DNA of 47,717 nt from Akkermansiaceae bacterium. GTDB lineage: Bacteria > Verrucomicrobiota > Verrucomicrobiia > Verrucomicrobiales > Akkermansiaceae. Where the stretch lies: positions 1-47,717 of the forward strand of contig JAPKDA010000005.1 in NCBI GenBank assembly GCA_028822695.1. The letters run 5' to 3'. The notes beneath the pieces were generated by a model, which saw nothing but the letters and a program-made list of their open reading frames with translations, did not search any database and was not told the DNA's origin. Shown here one piece after another: positions 23,980 through 32,284 of this stretch (position 1 is the first letter of the stretch; each line of letters opens with the position of its first letter). The position numbers and the translations under genes were made by a program.

Positions 23980-24194
23980 GGAAACGCTGATTAAATCCGC
24001 AAGCCGTCGCAGGAGTTTTTGAAGGTTTTTTCAAGTCGCTCGCCGAGCTCGCCTGGGAGAGGAACTCCGGCCCTTTTGCCTTCTGGCGGCGTTGTTCCTC
24101 AGTCGTTGGTCCTGACCAACTCCTTCGTCACGCCTTGCCAGAAGACAAAATGACTCGGAGCGCCGCCTCGCGCCTTTAGTCAGCGCTTCCCTAG
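23976..24194. mobile_element. MITE-like non-autonomous element with terminal inverted repeats and CTAG duplication
   Basis: CTAG at 23976-23979 and 24191-24194 brackets a 211-bp body (23980-24190). The body begins GGAAACGCTGATTAAA and ends in the near-exact inverse TTTAGTCAGCGCTTCC, with 14 of 16 positions matching. The symmetry extends outward by CA and TG. Inside, an extended hairpin spans about 24073-24150: TTTTGCCTTCTGGC pairs with GCCAGAAGACAAAA, and GTTGGTC with GACCAAC. No transposase frame is present. A 4-bp CTAG duplication is compatible with IS5-type elements, but the parent element is not identified. Confidence 0.75.
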
Positions 24195-25022
24195 TGTTTC
24201 CGCAACCGCAGGGGCGGCCTGCCGGAAGTCGGGGAAGGCGGGACTCCATCCGGTGCGACAAAGCTTGGCGTTACTCACTCTCTTGTTGGTCCAGGCCCGT
24301 TTGCGGTTCATGTTGCGCTGGACCGTGGGGGGCAGAGGCTTGTTGAACTGATCGGCCAGGCTCCGATAGCAATCGACTTGGCGGAGCGGGGTGGAGTCTG
24401 CGACGTTGAAGATTTCACCGGCTGGGAATGGAGTGGTGGAGAGGAGATGCAGGATGGCGGATGCGGCGTCGTTTCGATGGATCTGATTCAGGATCCGGCT
24501 TCCGTCGTCTTCGATCCCGGCGGTGCCGGCCAAGAGTCGTTGGAGGATGATGCTACGGCCGGGTCCATAGATTCCAGCGAGTCTGGCAACGCATCCCCCT
24601 TCGGTGAGGACGGATTTTTCGGCGGTGAGGAGCAGTTGGCTGGTTTCGCGGTCCGGCTGGGTGGGGGCGTCTTCGGTGATCGTGGAACCGTCGGTTTGTC
24701 CGTAGACCGAACTACTGGAAACAAAGAGAAGTGGAGTGGCGGGGAAGGCCTTTTGAAGGTGGGCGCAGCCGTGGACGAAGACCGTCTTATAGGCATCGGC
24801 TCCACCGCGACCTGACGATGCGCAGTGAACGATCGCGGTTGGTTGGACGTCGAGGGATTTGGCGAGCGTGGTGACCGCGTCGAGTGAGCTCAAGTCGCAG
24901 GCCAGCTGGTTGTCCCCTCCGGACTTGGTGATGCCGATGACCTCCCAGCCGGAGTTCTCGGCTTGTCGTTGGACTTCCGAGCCGAGGTAGCCGACTCCTG
25001 CGATCAAGAGAGTGCGGCTCAT
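24180..25022 (-). CDS. NAD(P)-dependent epimerase/dehydratase-like SDR protein
   Basis: This 280-residue protein has the extended short-chain dehydrogenase layout. A degenerate N-terminal nucleotide-binding loop GVGYLG (residues 9-14) comes first, and strand-4 IVHCASSGRGG follows. A central FVSSSSVYGQTDG contains a Tyr near the usual catalytic position, but no clear YxxxK follows it. The later ARLAGIYGPGR motif is typical of the YeeZ/atypical SDR group. Substrate is unknown. Its start overlaps the upstream membrane-anchored amidase gene by ATGA, so the two are coupled. The last five residues (TLGKR) and the stop codon are read from the right border and terminal repeat of the adjoining MITE, so the native C-terminus has probably been replaced. 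Confidence 0.8.
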   Translation of the reverse strand: MSRTLLIAGVGYLGSEVQRQAENSGWEVIGITKSGGDNQLACDLSSLDAVTTLAKSLDVQPTAIVHCASSGRGGADAYKTVFVHGCAHLQKAFPATPLLFVSSSSVYGQTDGSTITEDAPTQPDRETSQLLLTAEKSVLTEGGCVARLAGIYGPGRSIILQRLLAGTAGIEDDGSRILNQIHRNDAASAILHLLSTTPFPAGEIFNVADSTPLRQVDCYRSLADQFNKPLPPTVQRNMNRKRAWTNKRVSNAKLCRTGWSPAFPDFRQAAPAVAETLGKR

Positions 25023-26302
25023 GGAGTTCGGTGTTTACGATAGTAGCGTTCGAGACCGAGGGTGACGGCCTCGGCGTACTCGCGGTAGATGGACTGTCGT
25101 TCCTGGCCATTGACCGTCTGAAGTCCTTCGTAATCGCCGGCCTGGGCTCTCGCATGAACGTCGATACTATTCATGACGTAGGGTTCGAAGAATAGGACGG
25201 GGCATTCGTAGAGCCTGTTGGCGAGGAGATTGCGGGCCCAGATGTAGGAGTCGTCGTCGAGCGGCAGAGCGCGGAGGGAAAAGGGTTTGTATTTGTATGG
25301 AGGTAAAGCGGTGAGCTCCTTGAATGCGGCGGCGAGGTCAGTTGCGAGGGCTTTCTCTTCGGGATGAATTCGCTGGAGGATCTTCAAGAGCATTTCAAAG
25401 CGTTCATCATCGTGGGCGACTTCGCCTGATGTGTAGGCGCCGTTGAGGAGGAGGTGAAAGTGGTTATTGTCGGAGAGCTGTGGGTCAAAAGGATTCCCCC
25501 AGCTCTCTGCGTTGAAATGGAGGCAGAGGACGAGGTCGGGGTGGATCTCGTGGTTGACCTTTTTGGCACGGGCACGGATCTCGGAGGTGCGGTAGAAGAG
25601 GCGCTTGGCGAGGGATTGGACTTTTTCTGGGGTGGAGTCGCCGAGTTTGGTTTTGGCGTATTCCTCGAAGTCTTGAGCCGTCTTGTTGGTAACCGGGGCG
25701 TTGGAGCTTCGGAGAAGGGTAATCGTGGCACCAAGTGCTTCCAGGCGGGTTTTCAAATGGTTGGCTGTGATGAGGGTCATTTCCCCTTCCATGACCGGGG
25801 TGTTGTCGTCACCGATTTGGAACCAGCGTTCCTCGATTTGGGCGAACTCGCCGCCGATGTGACCTGGATCGATGGCGATGTGGAGGTCTTGGAGGGGTTT
25901 GTCCGCGGGAGCAGGGTCGAGTTGTTCCGCTGATTTCCAAAAGCGTGGGACCTCAGGAGTCTTGTTCTCAGTCGCGAAAGTCAGTTTGTAGTCAGGTCGG
26001 TCCGGGTCATCTGCGAACGTGGTGATGCTCGCTCCCGAGTCGCTAATCTTGATGAACTCCTTCCAGCGAGGGCCAATGGTGTAGACGTCATCGATGAGTT
26101 GTGTGAACCCTTCGCGGGTGATGCTGCCCTGGTATGGGTCGAGGCGAGACCAGTCAGGAGGGGAGCCGAGGTCGGCGACCTGGGTGGTAGGGGGGCTAAC
26201 TGGATGAGGTTGATGAGTGGTGAACCACCAAACCGCGATTCCGGCTCCGAGGGCCAAAACGAGGGCGATGATCAGTGGTGCGCTCCGGAGTTTTCCTGCC
26301 AT
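25019..26302 (-). CDS. Membrane-anchored N-acetylmuramoyl-L-alanine amidase-like protein
   Basis: This 427-residue protein begins with a single membrane anchor (residues 8-28) and a Pro-rich linker. It then has an unassigned region (about 50-135) and an Amidase_3-type domain (139-425). Zinc ligands are recognisable as His148 (AIDPGHIGG), Glu172 or Glu174 (MEGEMT) and His262 (LHFNAESWG), and a catalytic-type Glu373 is in FFEPYVMNS. The domain is longer than usual, with an insert between the second and third ligands (about 195-255). It probably acts on peptidoglycan from the inner-membrane side of the periplasm. Its TGA stop overlaps the ATG of the epimerase gene. It is divergent from the YmdB-type gene with a 76-bp gap. 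Confidence 0.78.
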   Translation of the reverse strand: MAGKLRSAPLIIALVLALGAGIAVWWFTTHQPHPVSPPTTQVADLGSPPDWSRLDPYQGSITREGFTQLIDDVYTIGPRWKEFIKISDSGASITTFADDPDRPDYKLTFATENKTPEVPRFWKSAEQLDPAPADKPLQDLHIAIDPGHIGGEFAQIEERWFQIGDDNTPVMEGEMTLITANHLKTRLEALGATITLLRSSNAPVTNKTAQDFEEYAKTKLGDSTPEKVQSLAKRLFYRTSEIRARAKKVNHEIHPDLVLCLHFNAESWGNPFDPQLSDNNHFHLLLNGAYTSGEVAHDDERFEMLLKILQRIHPEEKALATDLAAAFKELTALPPYKYKPFSLRALPLDDDSYIWARNLLANRLYECPVLFFEPYVMNSIDVHARAQAGDYEGLQTVNGQERQSIYREYAEAVTLGLERYYRKHRTP

Positions 26303-26378
26303 GAGGTGAATTGGAATTGGTCAGTCGGCTGGGCCGTGCTTCACTTTCGAGGCGAACGGCCCCGGAGCCAGCAAAAAG

Positions 26379-27218
26379 ATGGACGCAAGTGTAATTCGTA
26401 TTCTGTTTTTAGGAGATATTGTCGGTGAACCCGGGAGGAAAGCCGTGATGTCTCGTCTGCCGTCCCTTCGCGAGGAGGAGGGGATCGATTTCGTGATCGT
26501 GAATGGCGAGAATTCCGCTGGAGGGCGGGGGATTACGCCTAAGATAGCGATCGACCTGCTCCGCGCGGGTGCGGCAGTGATTACGACCGGGGACCATGTT
26601 TGGGATCAGCGTGATATTGTGGACTATTTCGGGACCGAGCCACGATTGTTGCGTCCCATCAACTACCCCGCCACGGCTGCGGGAGCGGGTTCTGTGGTTC
26701 TGGAGACGGCGAAAGGGAAGGTGGGGGTGCTCAATGCTCAGGGCCGGACCTTCATGAATCCACCTCTGGATGACCCATTCTCGGCGGTGGATACGGAGGT
26801 GCAGAAGCTCCGGGACGAGGGGGTTCGGGTGATGCTGGTGGATTTTCATGCCGAGGCGACGAGCGAGAAGATTGCGTTTGGGCGGAGCTTGGATGGGAAA
26901 GTTTCGGCCGTTTTTGGGACCCATACCCACGTTCAGACGGCCGATGAGCGGATTTTTCCTGGGGGAACGGCCTATCTGACCGATGCAGGAATGTGCGGAC
27001 CGGACGATTCTGTGCTCGGTCGGGAGGTGGATTCGGTGCTTTGGCGCTTTCGGCACGGAATGCCGACCCGTTTTCCTATTGCGAAGGGGGCAGTGAGGCT
27101 CTGTGGGGCGATCGTGGATGTGGACGTGGAGTCGGGGCGGGCAGTGGCCTTAAAGAGGGTGTCAGAATTGGCCCCAGAGGGTGGGATTGAGGATGAAATT
27201 GAGGGCAAATCGGCTTAA
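26379..27218 (+). CDS. YmdB-family (TIGR00282) metallophosphoesterase
   Basis: This 279-residue cytoplasmic protein matches the YmdB family, whose Bacillus member hydrolyses 2',3'-cyclic nucleotides and influences biofilm and motility decisions. Metal-binding motifs appear in the expected order: Asp13 in LFLGDIVGEPGR, Glu44-Asn45 in VNGENSAGGRG, TGDHVWDQ, VDFHAEATSEK and the paired histidines of GTHTHVQTAD. A C-terminal GREVDSVLWRF segment is also typical. Length is standard for the family. It is transcribed alone from the gap shared with the divergent amidase gene. The next 230 bp hold the promoter of the tRNA-Thr/tuf cluster. Confidence 0.9.
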   Translation: MDASVIRILFLGDIVGEPGRKAVMSRLPSLREEEGIDFVIVNGENSAGGRGITPKIAIDLLRAGAAVITTGDHVWDQRDIVDYFGTEPRLLRPINYPATAAGAGSVVLETAKGKVGVLNAQGRTFMNPPLDDPFSAVDTEVQKLRDEGVRVMLVDFHAEATSEKIAFGRSLDGKVSAVFGTHTHVQTADERIFPGGTAYLTDAGMCGPDDSVLGREVDSVLWRFRHGMPTRFPIAKGAVRLCGAIVDVDVESGRAVALKRVSELAPEGGIEDEIEGKSA

Positions 27219-27313
27219 ATGGAATTTCAGGGTCTTCAACGAGTTCAAAGTTCGAGCGATTAGTCCCTTATTTCAGGGGCTTTTGGACGAAAGTTCTTCC
27301 ATCTGACTTTTAT

Positions 27314-27341
27314 TTTGACAGACTAGTCGGCTTTGTTAATT
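27314..27341 (+). promoter_or_regulatory. Sigma70-type promoter of the tRNA-Thr/tuf cluster
   Basis: TTGACA (27314-27319) and TAATTT (27336-27341) are separated by 16 bp, about 108 bp upstream of tRNA-Thr. Just downstream lie a GC-rich imperfect hairpin near 27344-27366 and a perfect 7-bp hairpin TTTCCGA/TCGGAAA at 27383-27399. Both lie in the leader of the transcript. No gene is seen in 27219-27448. Confidence 0.65.
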
Positions 27342-27448
27342 TCCGCCCCGCTTTAGGAGCGGCGGCGGTCGAATTCCCTCTATTTTCCGATTCTCGGAAA
27401 CATTCTTAATGGAGGGGGTTTGGTGGCGGCTCAACCTGAGACGGAATT

Positions 27449-27523
27449 GCTCATGTAGCTCAGCGGTAGAGCACATCCTTGGTAAGGATGAGGTCACGGG
27501 TTCAATTCCCGTCATGAGCTCCA
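27449..27523 (+). tRNA. tRNA-Thr (anticodon GGT), CCA encoded
   Basis: A full cloverleaf is visible. The acceptor arms GCTCATG and CATGAGC pair perfectly. The D arm is GCTC...GAGC, the anticodon loop TTGGTAA contains GGT, and the T arm contains GGGTTCAATTCCC. The 3' CCA is encoded at 27521-27523. It sits immediately upstream of tuf, as in many bacteria. Confidence 0.95.
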
Positions 27524-27565
27524 CGAGCGACACAACAATAGATCAACACTAACGGGACCCATACA

Positions 27566-28750
27566 ATGGCCAAAGAACAATTCGAACGGAATAAACCTCA
27601 CGTCAACGTGGGAACAATTGGACACGTCGACCACGGCAAAACGACGCTGACCGCCGCGATCACATCGGTGTTGGCGGAAGCTGGCGGTGGTGAAGCGATG
27701 GCCTATGCTGACATCGACGCCGCTCCTGAGGAACGCGAGCGCGGAATCACCATTTCGACTGCACACGTCGAGTATGAGACCGCCAATCGTCACTACGCAC
27801 ACGTTGATTGCCCCGGGCACGCCGACTACGTGAAGAACATGATCACCGGTGCCGCCCAGATGGACGGTGCGATCCTTGTTGTCTCCGCTGCAGACGGCCC
27901 GATGCCCCAAACGCGTGAGCACATCCTGCTTGCCCGCCAGGTGGGTGTCCCCGCTGTCGTGGTTTTCCTCAACAAGACCGACCAGGTCGACGACGAAGAG
28001 CTTCTTGAGCTTGTCGAAATGGAAGTGCGCGAGCTTCTCAGCATGTATGAGTTCCCCGGCGACGACATTCCTTTCGTGAAGGGTTCCGCTCTCAAGGCTC
28101 TCGAAGGAGATGCTGATCACAAGGCGGCCATCCTCAAGCTGATGGAAGCCGTTGACTCCTACATCCCCGAGCCTGAGCGCCCGGTCGACAAGGACTTCCT
28201 CATGCCTGTCGAGGACGTGTTCTCGATTGAAGGTCGTGGAACGGTTGCTACCGGTCGTATCGAGCGTGGCATCGTCAAGAAGATGGAAGAAGTGGAGATC
28301 GTGGGAATCAAAGACACCTGCAAGACCACCATTACCGACATCGAGATGTTCCGTAAGCTTCTCGACGAAGGTCGCGCAGGTGACAACGTCGGACTTCTGC
28401 TTCGCGGCCTGAAGAAAGAGGACGTCGAGCGTGGCCAGGTGATTGCCAAGACCGGCAGCGTGAAGCCTCACACCAAGTTCAAAGCTGAGATCTACGTTCT
28501 TTCGAAGGACGAGGGTGGCCGTCACACGCCATTCTTCAGCAACTACCGCCCACAGTTCTACTTCCGGACAACGGACGTGACCGGCAGCATCGTTCTTCCC
28601 GACGGAGTCGAGATGGTGATGCCTGGTGACAACGTTGAACTGCAGGTGGACCTGATCACCCCGATCGCGATGGAGAAGACAATGCGCTTCGCTATCCGTG
28701 AAGGTGGACGGACCGTTGGAGCAGGCCGCGTTGGTGACATTATCGAATAA
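27566..28750 (+). CDS. tuf: Elongation factor Tu
   Basis: EF-Tu delivers aminoacyl-tRNA to the ribosome as a GTP complex. The 394-residue protein carries all the G motifs: GHVDHGKT (19-26), DCPGH (81-85) and NKTD (136-139). The switch I and effector region is close to ERERGITI (57-63). Domains 2 and 3 complete the protein, ending in the usual RVGDIIE. Start ATG 27566 gives the expected N-terminus [13 protein letters not shown]. Codon use is more C-ending and less G-rich than in the flanking accessory genes, consistent with high expression. It lies between tRNA-Thr and tRNA-Trp, the classical tufB arrangement leading into secE-nusG. Confidence 0.99.
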   Translation: MAKEQFERNKPHVNVGTIGHVDHGKTTLTAAITSVLAEAGGGEAMAYADIDAAPEERERGITISTAHVEYETANRHYAHVDCPGHADYVKNMITGAAQMDGAILVVSAADGPMPQTREHILLARQVGVPAVVVFLNKTDQVDDEELLELVEMEVRELLSMYEFPGDDIPFVKGSALKALEGDADHKAAILKLMEAVDSYIPEPERPVDKDFLMPVEDVFSIEGRGTVATGRIERGIVKKMEEVEIVGIKDTCKTTITDIEMFRKLLDEGRAGDNVGLLLRGLKKEDVERGQVIAKTGSVKPHTKFKAEIYVLSKDEGGRHTPFFSNYRPQFYFRTTDVTGSIVLPDGVEMVMPGDNVELQVDLITPIAMEKTMRFAIREGGRTVGAGRVGDIIE

Positions 28751-28802
28751 AGTCGTCCGGCTAATTTTCCCTATTATTTAAGTAACAATTTTAAAACCTC
28801 TC

Positions 28803-28835
28803 AGGGGCATTCCGGTGAAAAACGGGGGTGCCCCT
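28803..28835 (+). other. Hairpin between tuf and tRNA-Trp
   Basis: AGGGGCA (28803-28809) pairs with TGCCCCT (28829-28835), with an inner CCG/CGG. There is no T tract, so it may be a processing or attenuation structure rather than a full terminator. Confidence 0.5.
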
Positions 28836-28848
28836 CAGTCGCCTCAAC

Positions 28849-28921
28849 AGGACAGTAGCTCAATTGGTAGAGCATCGGTTTCCAAAACCGAGGGTTGCAG
28901 GTTCAAGTCCTGTCTGTCCTG
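28849..28921 (+). tRNA. tRNA-Trp (anticodon CCA)
   Basis: The acceptor arms AGGACAG and CTGTCCT pair perfectly and the discriminator is G. The D arm is GCTC...GAGC, the anticodon loop TTCCAAA contains CCA, and the T arm contains CAGGTTCAAGTCCTG. CCA is not encoded at the 3' end. It precedes secE, as is usual. Confidence 0.95.
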
Positions 28922-28948
28922 CGAAAGAATCAATCATACCACATTTAG

Positions 28949-29176
28949 ATGTTCAGAAAGATTTCCACGTTTGTCGGTGAGGTAAAGTCCGAGCTTCGCA
29001 AGGCCTCTTGGCCCTGGGATCCCGATCCAAAGGTCAAGGGGTTCAAGAAGTACAAGGAACTCATCGATTCCACATTGGTGATCCTCGTGGCGATGATTCT
29101 TCTGGCGGCTTACGTTGCCCTTTGGGACCTGATCCACCAATCGGTGGTGAGCTTCCTGACCACCCTCGGCCGCTAG
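28949..29176 (+). CDS. secE: Preprotein translocase subunit SecE
   Basis: SecE clamps the two halves of SecY in the inner-membrane protein channel. This 75-residue protein is the short bacterial form. It has an amphipathic N-terminal helix with EVKSELRKASWPWD, in which the conserved Trp-Pro pair is present, and then one membrane segment at about residues 43-63 (STLVILVAMILLAAYVAL). It lies 28 bp after tRNA-Trp and 38 bp before nusG, in the standard order. Confidence 0.95.
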   Translation: MFRKISTFVGEVKSELRKASWPWDPDPKVKGFKKYKELIDSTLVILVAMILLAAYVALWDLIHQSVVSFLTTLGR

Positions 29177-29214
29177 TCCGGGAGTTTCGATTCGATCAAT
29201 TTATTAATTTTAAG

Positions 29215-29784
29215 ATGCCGACCATCCCAGAACCTACCAAGCAATGGTACGTGATCCACGTTCTCTCCGGACAGGAGCAGAAGGTGGCGCAGCGCATTCG
29301 TAATCTTGTCGAGTTGGAGGAAATGAAGGACAACATTTATGATGTCCTCGTTCCGACCGAAATGATTTCGGAGATCAAGCGCGGGAAGAAGTCCGAGTCG
29401 AAGCGCAAGTTCTACCCGGGTTACATTATCGCGAACATGAATTTGTTCACGGTGGGGGGAGATCTTGTGGAGGATACCTGGTATTTCGTGAAGGAAGTGG
29501 ACGGGATCATCGGCTTCGCCGGCACGAAGGATGTCCCCATCCCGATGCGTCAGCGCGAGGTGGACCAGATGCTTGCTCAGATTAAGGAGCGGGAAGAGTC
29601 GATCCGACCTGCCATCACCTTCGAAGTGGGCGACACCGTGAAGGTGGCCGACGGACCTTTCGAGAGTCAGACCGGGATCGTGGAGGAGATCGATCCCGAG
29701 AAGGGTAAGCTTCGCGTGGCGGTCAGCATCTTCGGCCGCTCTACCCCTGTGGAACTCGAATTTTGGCAGGTTGAAAAAGCCTGA
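29215..29784 (+). CDS. nusG: Transcription termination/antitermination factor NusG
   Basis: NusG binds RNA polymerase across the clamp, suppresses pausing, and contacts Rho or ribosomal S10 through its KOW domain. The 189-residue protein has the NGN domain at residues 8-115 ([19 protein letters not shown], then [13 protein letters not shown]). The C-terminal KOW domain is at about 135-189 ([22 protein letters not shown]). The start at ATG 29215 is the first that gives the typical N-terminus. Upstream in-frame codons read through the secE region in another frame and are not credible. Confidence 0.97.
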   Translation: MPTIPEPTKQWYVIHVLSGQEQKVAQRIRNLVELEEMKDNIYDVLVPTEMISEIKRGKKSESKRKFYPGYIIANMNLFTVGGDLVEDTWYFVKEVDGIIGFAGTKDVPIPMRQREVDQMLAQIKEREESIRPAITFEVGDTVKVADGPFESQTGIVEEIDPEKGKLRVAVSIFGRSTPVELEFWQVEKA

Positions 29785-29822
29785 CCCCCGAACAACAACT
29801 CAACTTTTCACACACAACACTC

Positions 29823-30251
29823 ATGGCTAAGGAAATCAAACAAGTCCTCAAACTCCAGATCATGGCCGGACAGGCCAACCCATCCCCACCGGTGGGTCCT
29901 GCACTCGGTCAGGCTGGCGTGAATATCATGCAGTTCTGCAAGGATTTCAACGCCGCCACACAGCAGGCCGCGGGGGACCTTCTTCCTGTTGAAATCACCG
30001 TTTTCGTCGACAAGTCGTTCACCTTCATCACCAAGCAGCCACCAGCAGCTGTTCTTTTGAAGAAGGCTGCTGGACTGGCTTCCGGTTCGGGTGAGCCTAA
30101 CAAGATCAAGGTTGGCACGATCAGCAAGGATAAGCTAATGGAGGTCGTGAAGATCAAAATGCCCGACCTCAACACCAACGATCCAGAGCAAGCCGCCAAG
30201 ATCATTGCAGGAACAGCAATGCAGATGGGCCTCGAAATCGAAGGAATGTAA
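29823..30251 (+). CDS. rplK: 50S ribosomal protein L11
   Basis: L11 forms the GTPase-associated centre with 23S rRNA helices 43-44 and is needed for factor binding and the stringent response. The 142-residue protein matches the standard length. It has the N-terminal [20 protein letters not shown], rich in the conserved prolines, and the C-terminal rRNA-binding domain with [23 protein letters not shown]. It lies 38 bp after nusG and 81 bp before rplA. The latter gap contains a small palindrome CCGTTC-T-GAACGG (about 30262-30274). Confidence 0.98.
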   Translation: MAKEIKQVLKLQIMAGQANPSPPVGPALGQAGVNIMQFCKDFNAATQQAAGDLLPVEITVFVDKSFTFITKQPPAAVLLKKAAGLASGSGEPNKIKVGTISKDKLMEVVKIKMPDLNTNDPEQAAKIIAGTAMQMGLEIEGM

Positions 30252-30332
30252 TCAATTTGCTCCGTTCTGAACGGGGCCAACACAAAAAGCAGGAGGGTCG
30301 GAAATCTGCCCACTGGAACTGCAACCAATACA

Positions 30333-31040
30333 ATGGCAACTAAAAGAAGTAAACGATACCAGGCGGCCGCCGCACTCGTTGAGAGTGAGCGCGCTTATCC
30401 GCTGAGTGAGGCAGTGGGGACACTCAAGAAGTTCCCGGCCCCGAAATTTGACCCGACCGTCACACTCTCCTTCCACCTCGGCGTGGATCCCAAGAAGAGC
30501 GACCAGATGGTGCGCGGCAGTGTAGCGCTGCCCCACGGCACCGGTAAGGACGTTCGCGTCATCGTGTTTGCCCAAGGCGACGCGGCGAAAGCTGCTGAAG
30601 CGGCTGGTGCGACCGAAGTGGGCTATGAAGATCTCATCAAGAAGGTGCAGGAAGGTTTCCTCGATTTTGACGTCGCGGTTGCCACTCCCGACGCAATGGC
30701 TGAAGTGCGGAAGATCGCCCGGGTTCTCGGGCCACGCGGTCTGATGCCAAACCCTAAGACTGGCACAGTCACCGACGATACCGCCAAGGCGATCAAGGAA
30801 GTGCAAGCCGGTCGGGTTGACTACAAACTCGATAAGAGCGGGAACGTTTCCGCTTCAATTGGCAAGGCATCCTTCTCTGAGGAGCAGCTTGTCGAAAACG
30901 CGACGGCGATGGTGGAGAGCGTGGTGAAAGCCAAGCCCGCCTCTGCTAAAGGCGGCTACGTGCGGAGCGTCACCCTGAGTGCCGCGATGTGTCCTGGTCT
31001 GCTTCTCGAGCCGGCCCTTTACAGTGTTAAAGAACAATAA
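30333..31040 (+). CDS. rplA: 50S ribosomal protein L1
   Basis: L1 forms the mobile stalk near the E site and often represses its own operon by binding mRNA. The 235-residue protein has the expected RYQAAAALVESERAYPL opening, the central domain with AQGDAAKAAEAAGATEVG, and the signature PRGLMPNPKTGTV. The conserved VEAKPAxAKGxYVxxVTLS-like ending is seen as KAKPASAKGGYVRSVTLS. Only 14 bp separate it from rplJ, so the usual L10 leader is not present as a long untranslated region. Confidence 0.98.
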   Translation: MATKRSKRYQAAAALVESERAYPLSEAVGTLKKFPAPKFDPTVTLSFHLGVDPKKSDQMVRGSVALPHGTGKDVRVIVFAQGDAAKAAEAAGATEVGYEDLIKKVQEGFLDFDVAVATPDAMAEVRKIARVLGPRGLMPNPKTGTVTDDTAKAIKEVQAGRVDYKLDKSGNVSASIGKASFSEEQLVENATAMVESVVKAKPASAKGGYVRSVTLSAAMCPGLLLEPALYSVKEQ

Positions 31041-31054
31041 ACGACCACACGACC

Positions 31055-31564
31055 ATGAATCCTGATAAGAAAATCATCGTCGACCAGCTCCTTGAGCGGG
31101 TCAACCAATCGCCCTTCGTGCTTGTGGTGGACTACAACGGCATGACCGTTCCCCAGTTCAGCGAACTGCGCAATCGCCTTTCCGAAGGTGGTGCCGAGTG
31201 TCACGTCGCCAAGAATACGCACATGAAGCGGGTTCTTTCGGAGGCTGGTCTTCCTGATCTTAGCGAGGCCCTCGTCGGTCAGACCGCTTTCATCACCGGT
31301 GAAGAAGATGTGTGCGCCGCGGCCAAAGCGGTCGCCAACTTCGCCAAGGAGTTCCAACTTCCTGTCGTGAAGGGTGGCGTGCTCGACGGTGCTGTCATCG
31401 ACCAGGCACAGATCGCGGCGCTTGCCGATCTTCCTCCTCGCGAGGTCCTCCTCGGCCAGTTGCTTGGAACGATCAATGCTCCCGCCGAGAAGCTTCTCCG
31501 GACTCTCAACGAGCCTGGTGGATCCCTCCTCCGCGTCCTCAACGCAAAACACCAAGAAGGATAA
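31055..31564 (+). CDS. rplJ: 50S ribosomal protein L10
   Basis: L10 anchors the L7/L12 dimers to the ribosome as the base of the stalk. The 169-residue protein has the globular N-terminal part with SPFVLVVDYNGMTVPQFSELR and CHVAKNTHMKRVL. A long C-terminal helix (about 130-165) then carries the L12 dimers. It is close to the typical length. It starts 14 bp after rplA, and 135 bp lie between it and rplL. That spacer contains a near-perfect 18-bp palindrome at 31633-31650, and no gene. Confidence 0.96.
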   Translation: MNPDKKIIVDQLLERVNQSPFVLVVDYNGMTVPQFSELRNRLSEGGAECHVAKNTHMKRVLSEAGLPDLSEALVGQTAFITGEEDVCAAAKAVANFAKEFQLPVVKGGVLDGAVIDQAQIAALADLPPREVLLGQLLGTINAPAEKLLRTLNEPGGSLLRVLNAKHQEG

Positions 31565-31699
31565 TAAATTTGAACGGACGGCTGGAGTCACCCCGGTGGC
31601 GAAGGTCAGCAAACACAAATGGTTCCTCGTCGGATCGCCAGCTGGTGATCTCAAACAGTCCGGAGCTCTGGGCTACGACGATACCAAACAACTAATACA

Positions 31700-32077
31700 A
31701 TGGCTGATATTGAAAAACTAAAAGAAGAACTCGGCAAGCTTACCGTCCTGGAAGCTGCTGACCTGGTGAAACAACTCGAAGAGGAGTGGGGCGTTAGCGC
31801 TGCTGCTCCTGCTGCAGTAATGATGGGTGGAGGTGGCGGTGACGCTGCTCCTGCTGAAGAAAAGACGGCTTTTAATGTCATGCTCGCTGAAACGGGTGGC
31901 AACAAGATCGCCGTCATTAAGGCAGTGCGTGGAATCGCCAGCGGCCTCGGCCTTGCCGATGCCAAGAAGCTTGTTGAAAGCGCTCCTGTTGCTGTGCTCG
32001 AGGGCGCAAACAAGGATGATGCCGAAGCGGCCAAAGCGAAGCTTGAAGAAGCAGGCGCGAAGGTCGAACTCAAGTAG
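31700..32077 (+). CDS. rplL: 50S ribosomal protein L7/L12
   Basis: L7/L12 dimers form the flexible ribosomal stalk that recruits translation GTPases. The 125-residue protein has the N-terminal dimerisation helices ([20 protein letters not shown]), an Ala/Gly-rich hinge (residues 37-52) and the C-terminal domain with [20 protein letters not shown], ending in [12 protein letters not shown]. All features are standard. A 207-bp structured gap separates it from rpoB. Confidence 0.98.
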   Translation: MADIEKLKEELGKLTVLEAADLVKQLEEEWGVSAAAPAAVMMGGGGGDAAPAEEKTAFNVMLAETGGNKIAVIKAVRGIASGLGLADAKKLVESAPVAVLEGANKDDAEAAKAKLEEAGAKVELK

Positions 32078-32088
32078 ATGGTTTTTTT

Positions 32089-32217
32089 CCAGCCGGTCCC
32101 GCGCAAGTGGGCCCGGCTGGGAACGCCCTGCTTCGATCTCAGATCCCTGCGAGACCTTCGTTGGTATTTGAGATCGGAACAGCCCGGTTCCGAAAAACAG
32201 ACAGGGGATTCGTCCCC
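32089..32217 (+). promoter_or_regulatory. Structured rplL-rpoB intergenic leader (hairpin series)
   Basis: Three clear hairpins follow the rplL stop. CCAGCCGG pairs with CCGGCTGG within 32089-32120. CGATCTCA (32134-32141) pairs with TGAGATCG (32169-32176). GGGGA-TTCG-TCCCC is a UUCG tetraloop hairpin at 32204-32217. A weaker GGAAC/GTTCC pair lies between the last two. No T tract follows any of them. In E. coli this gap holds an attenuator and an RNase III site that reduce rpoBC expression relative to rplL. The same function is plausible here. Confidence 0.55.
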
Positions 32218-32284
32218 ACCCGCTCCTTCTAACCAGACATCCGCCGCAAGGTAGGATGCTCATCCAGAAACCGACTGATATATC

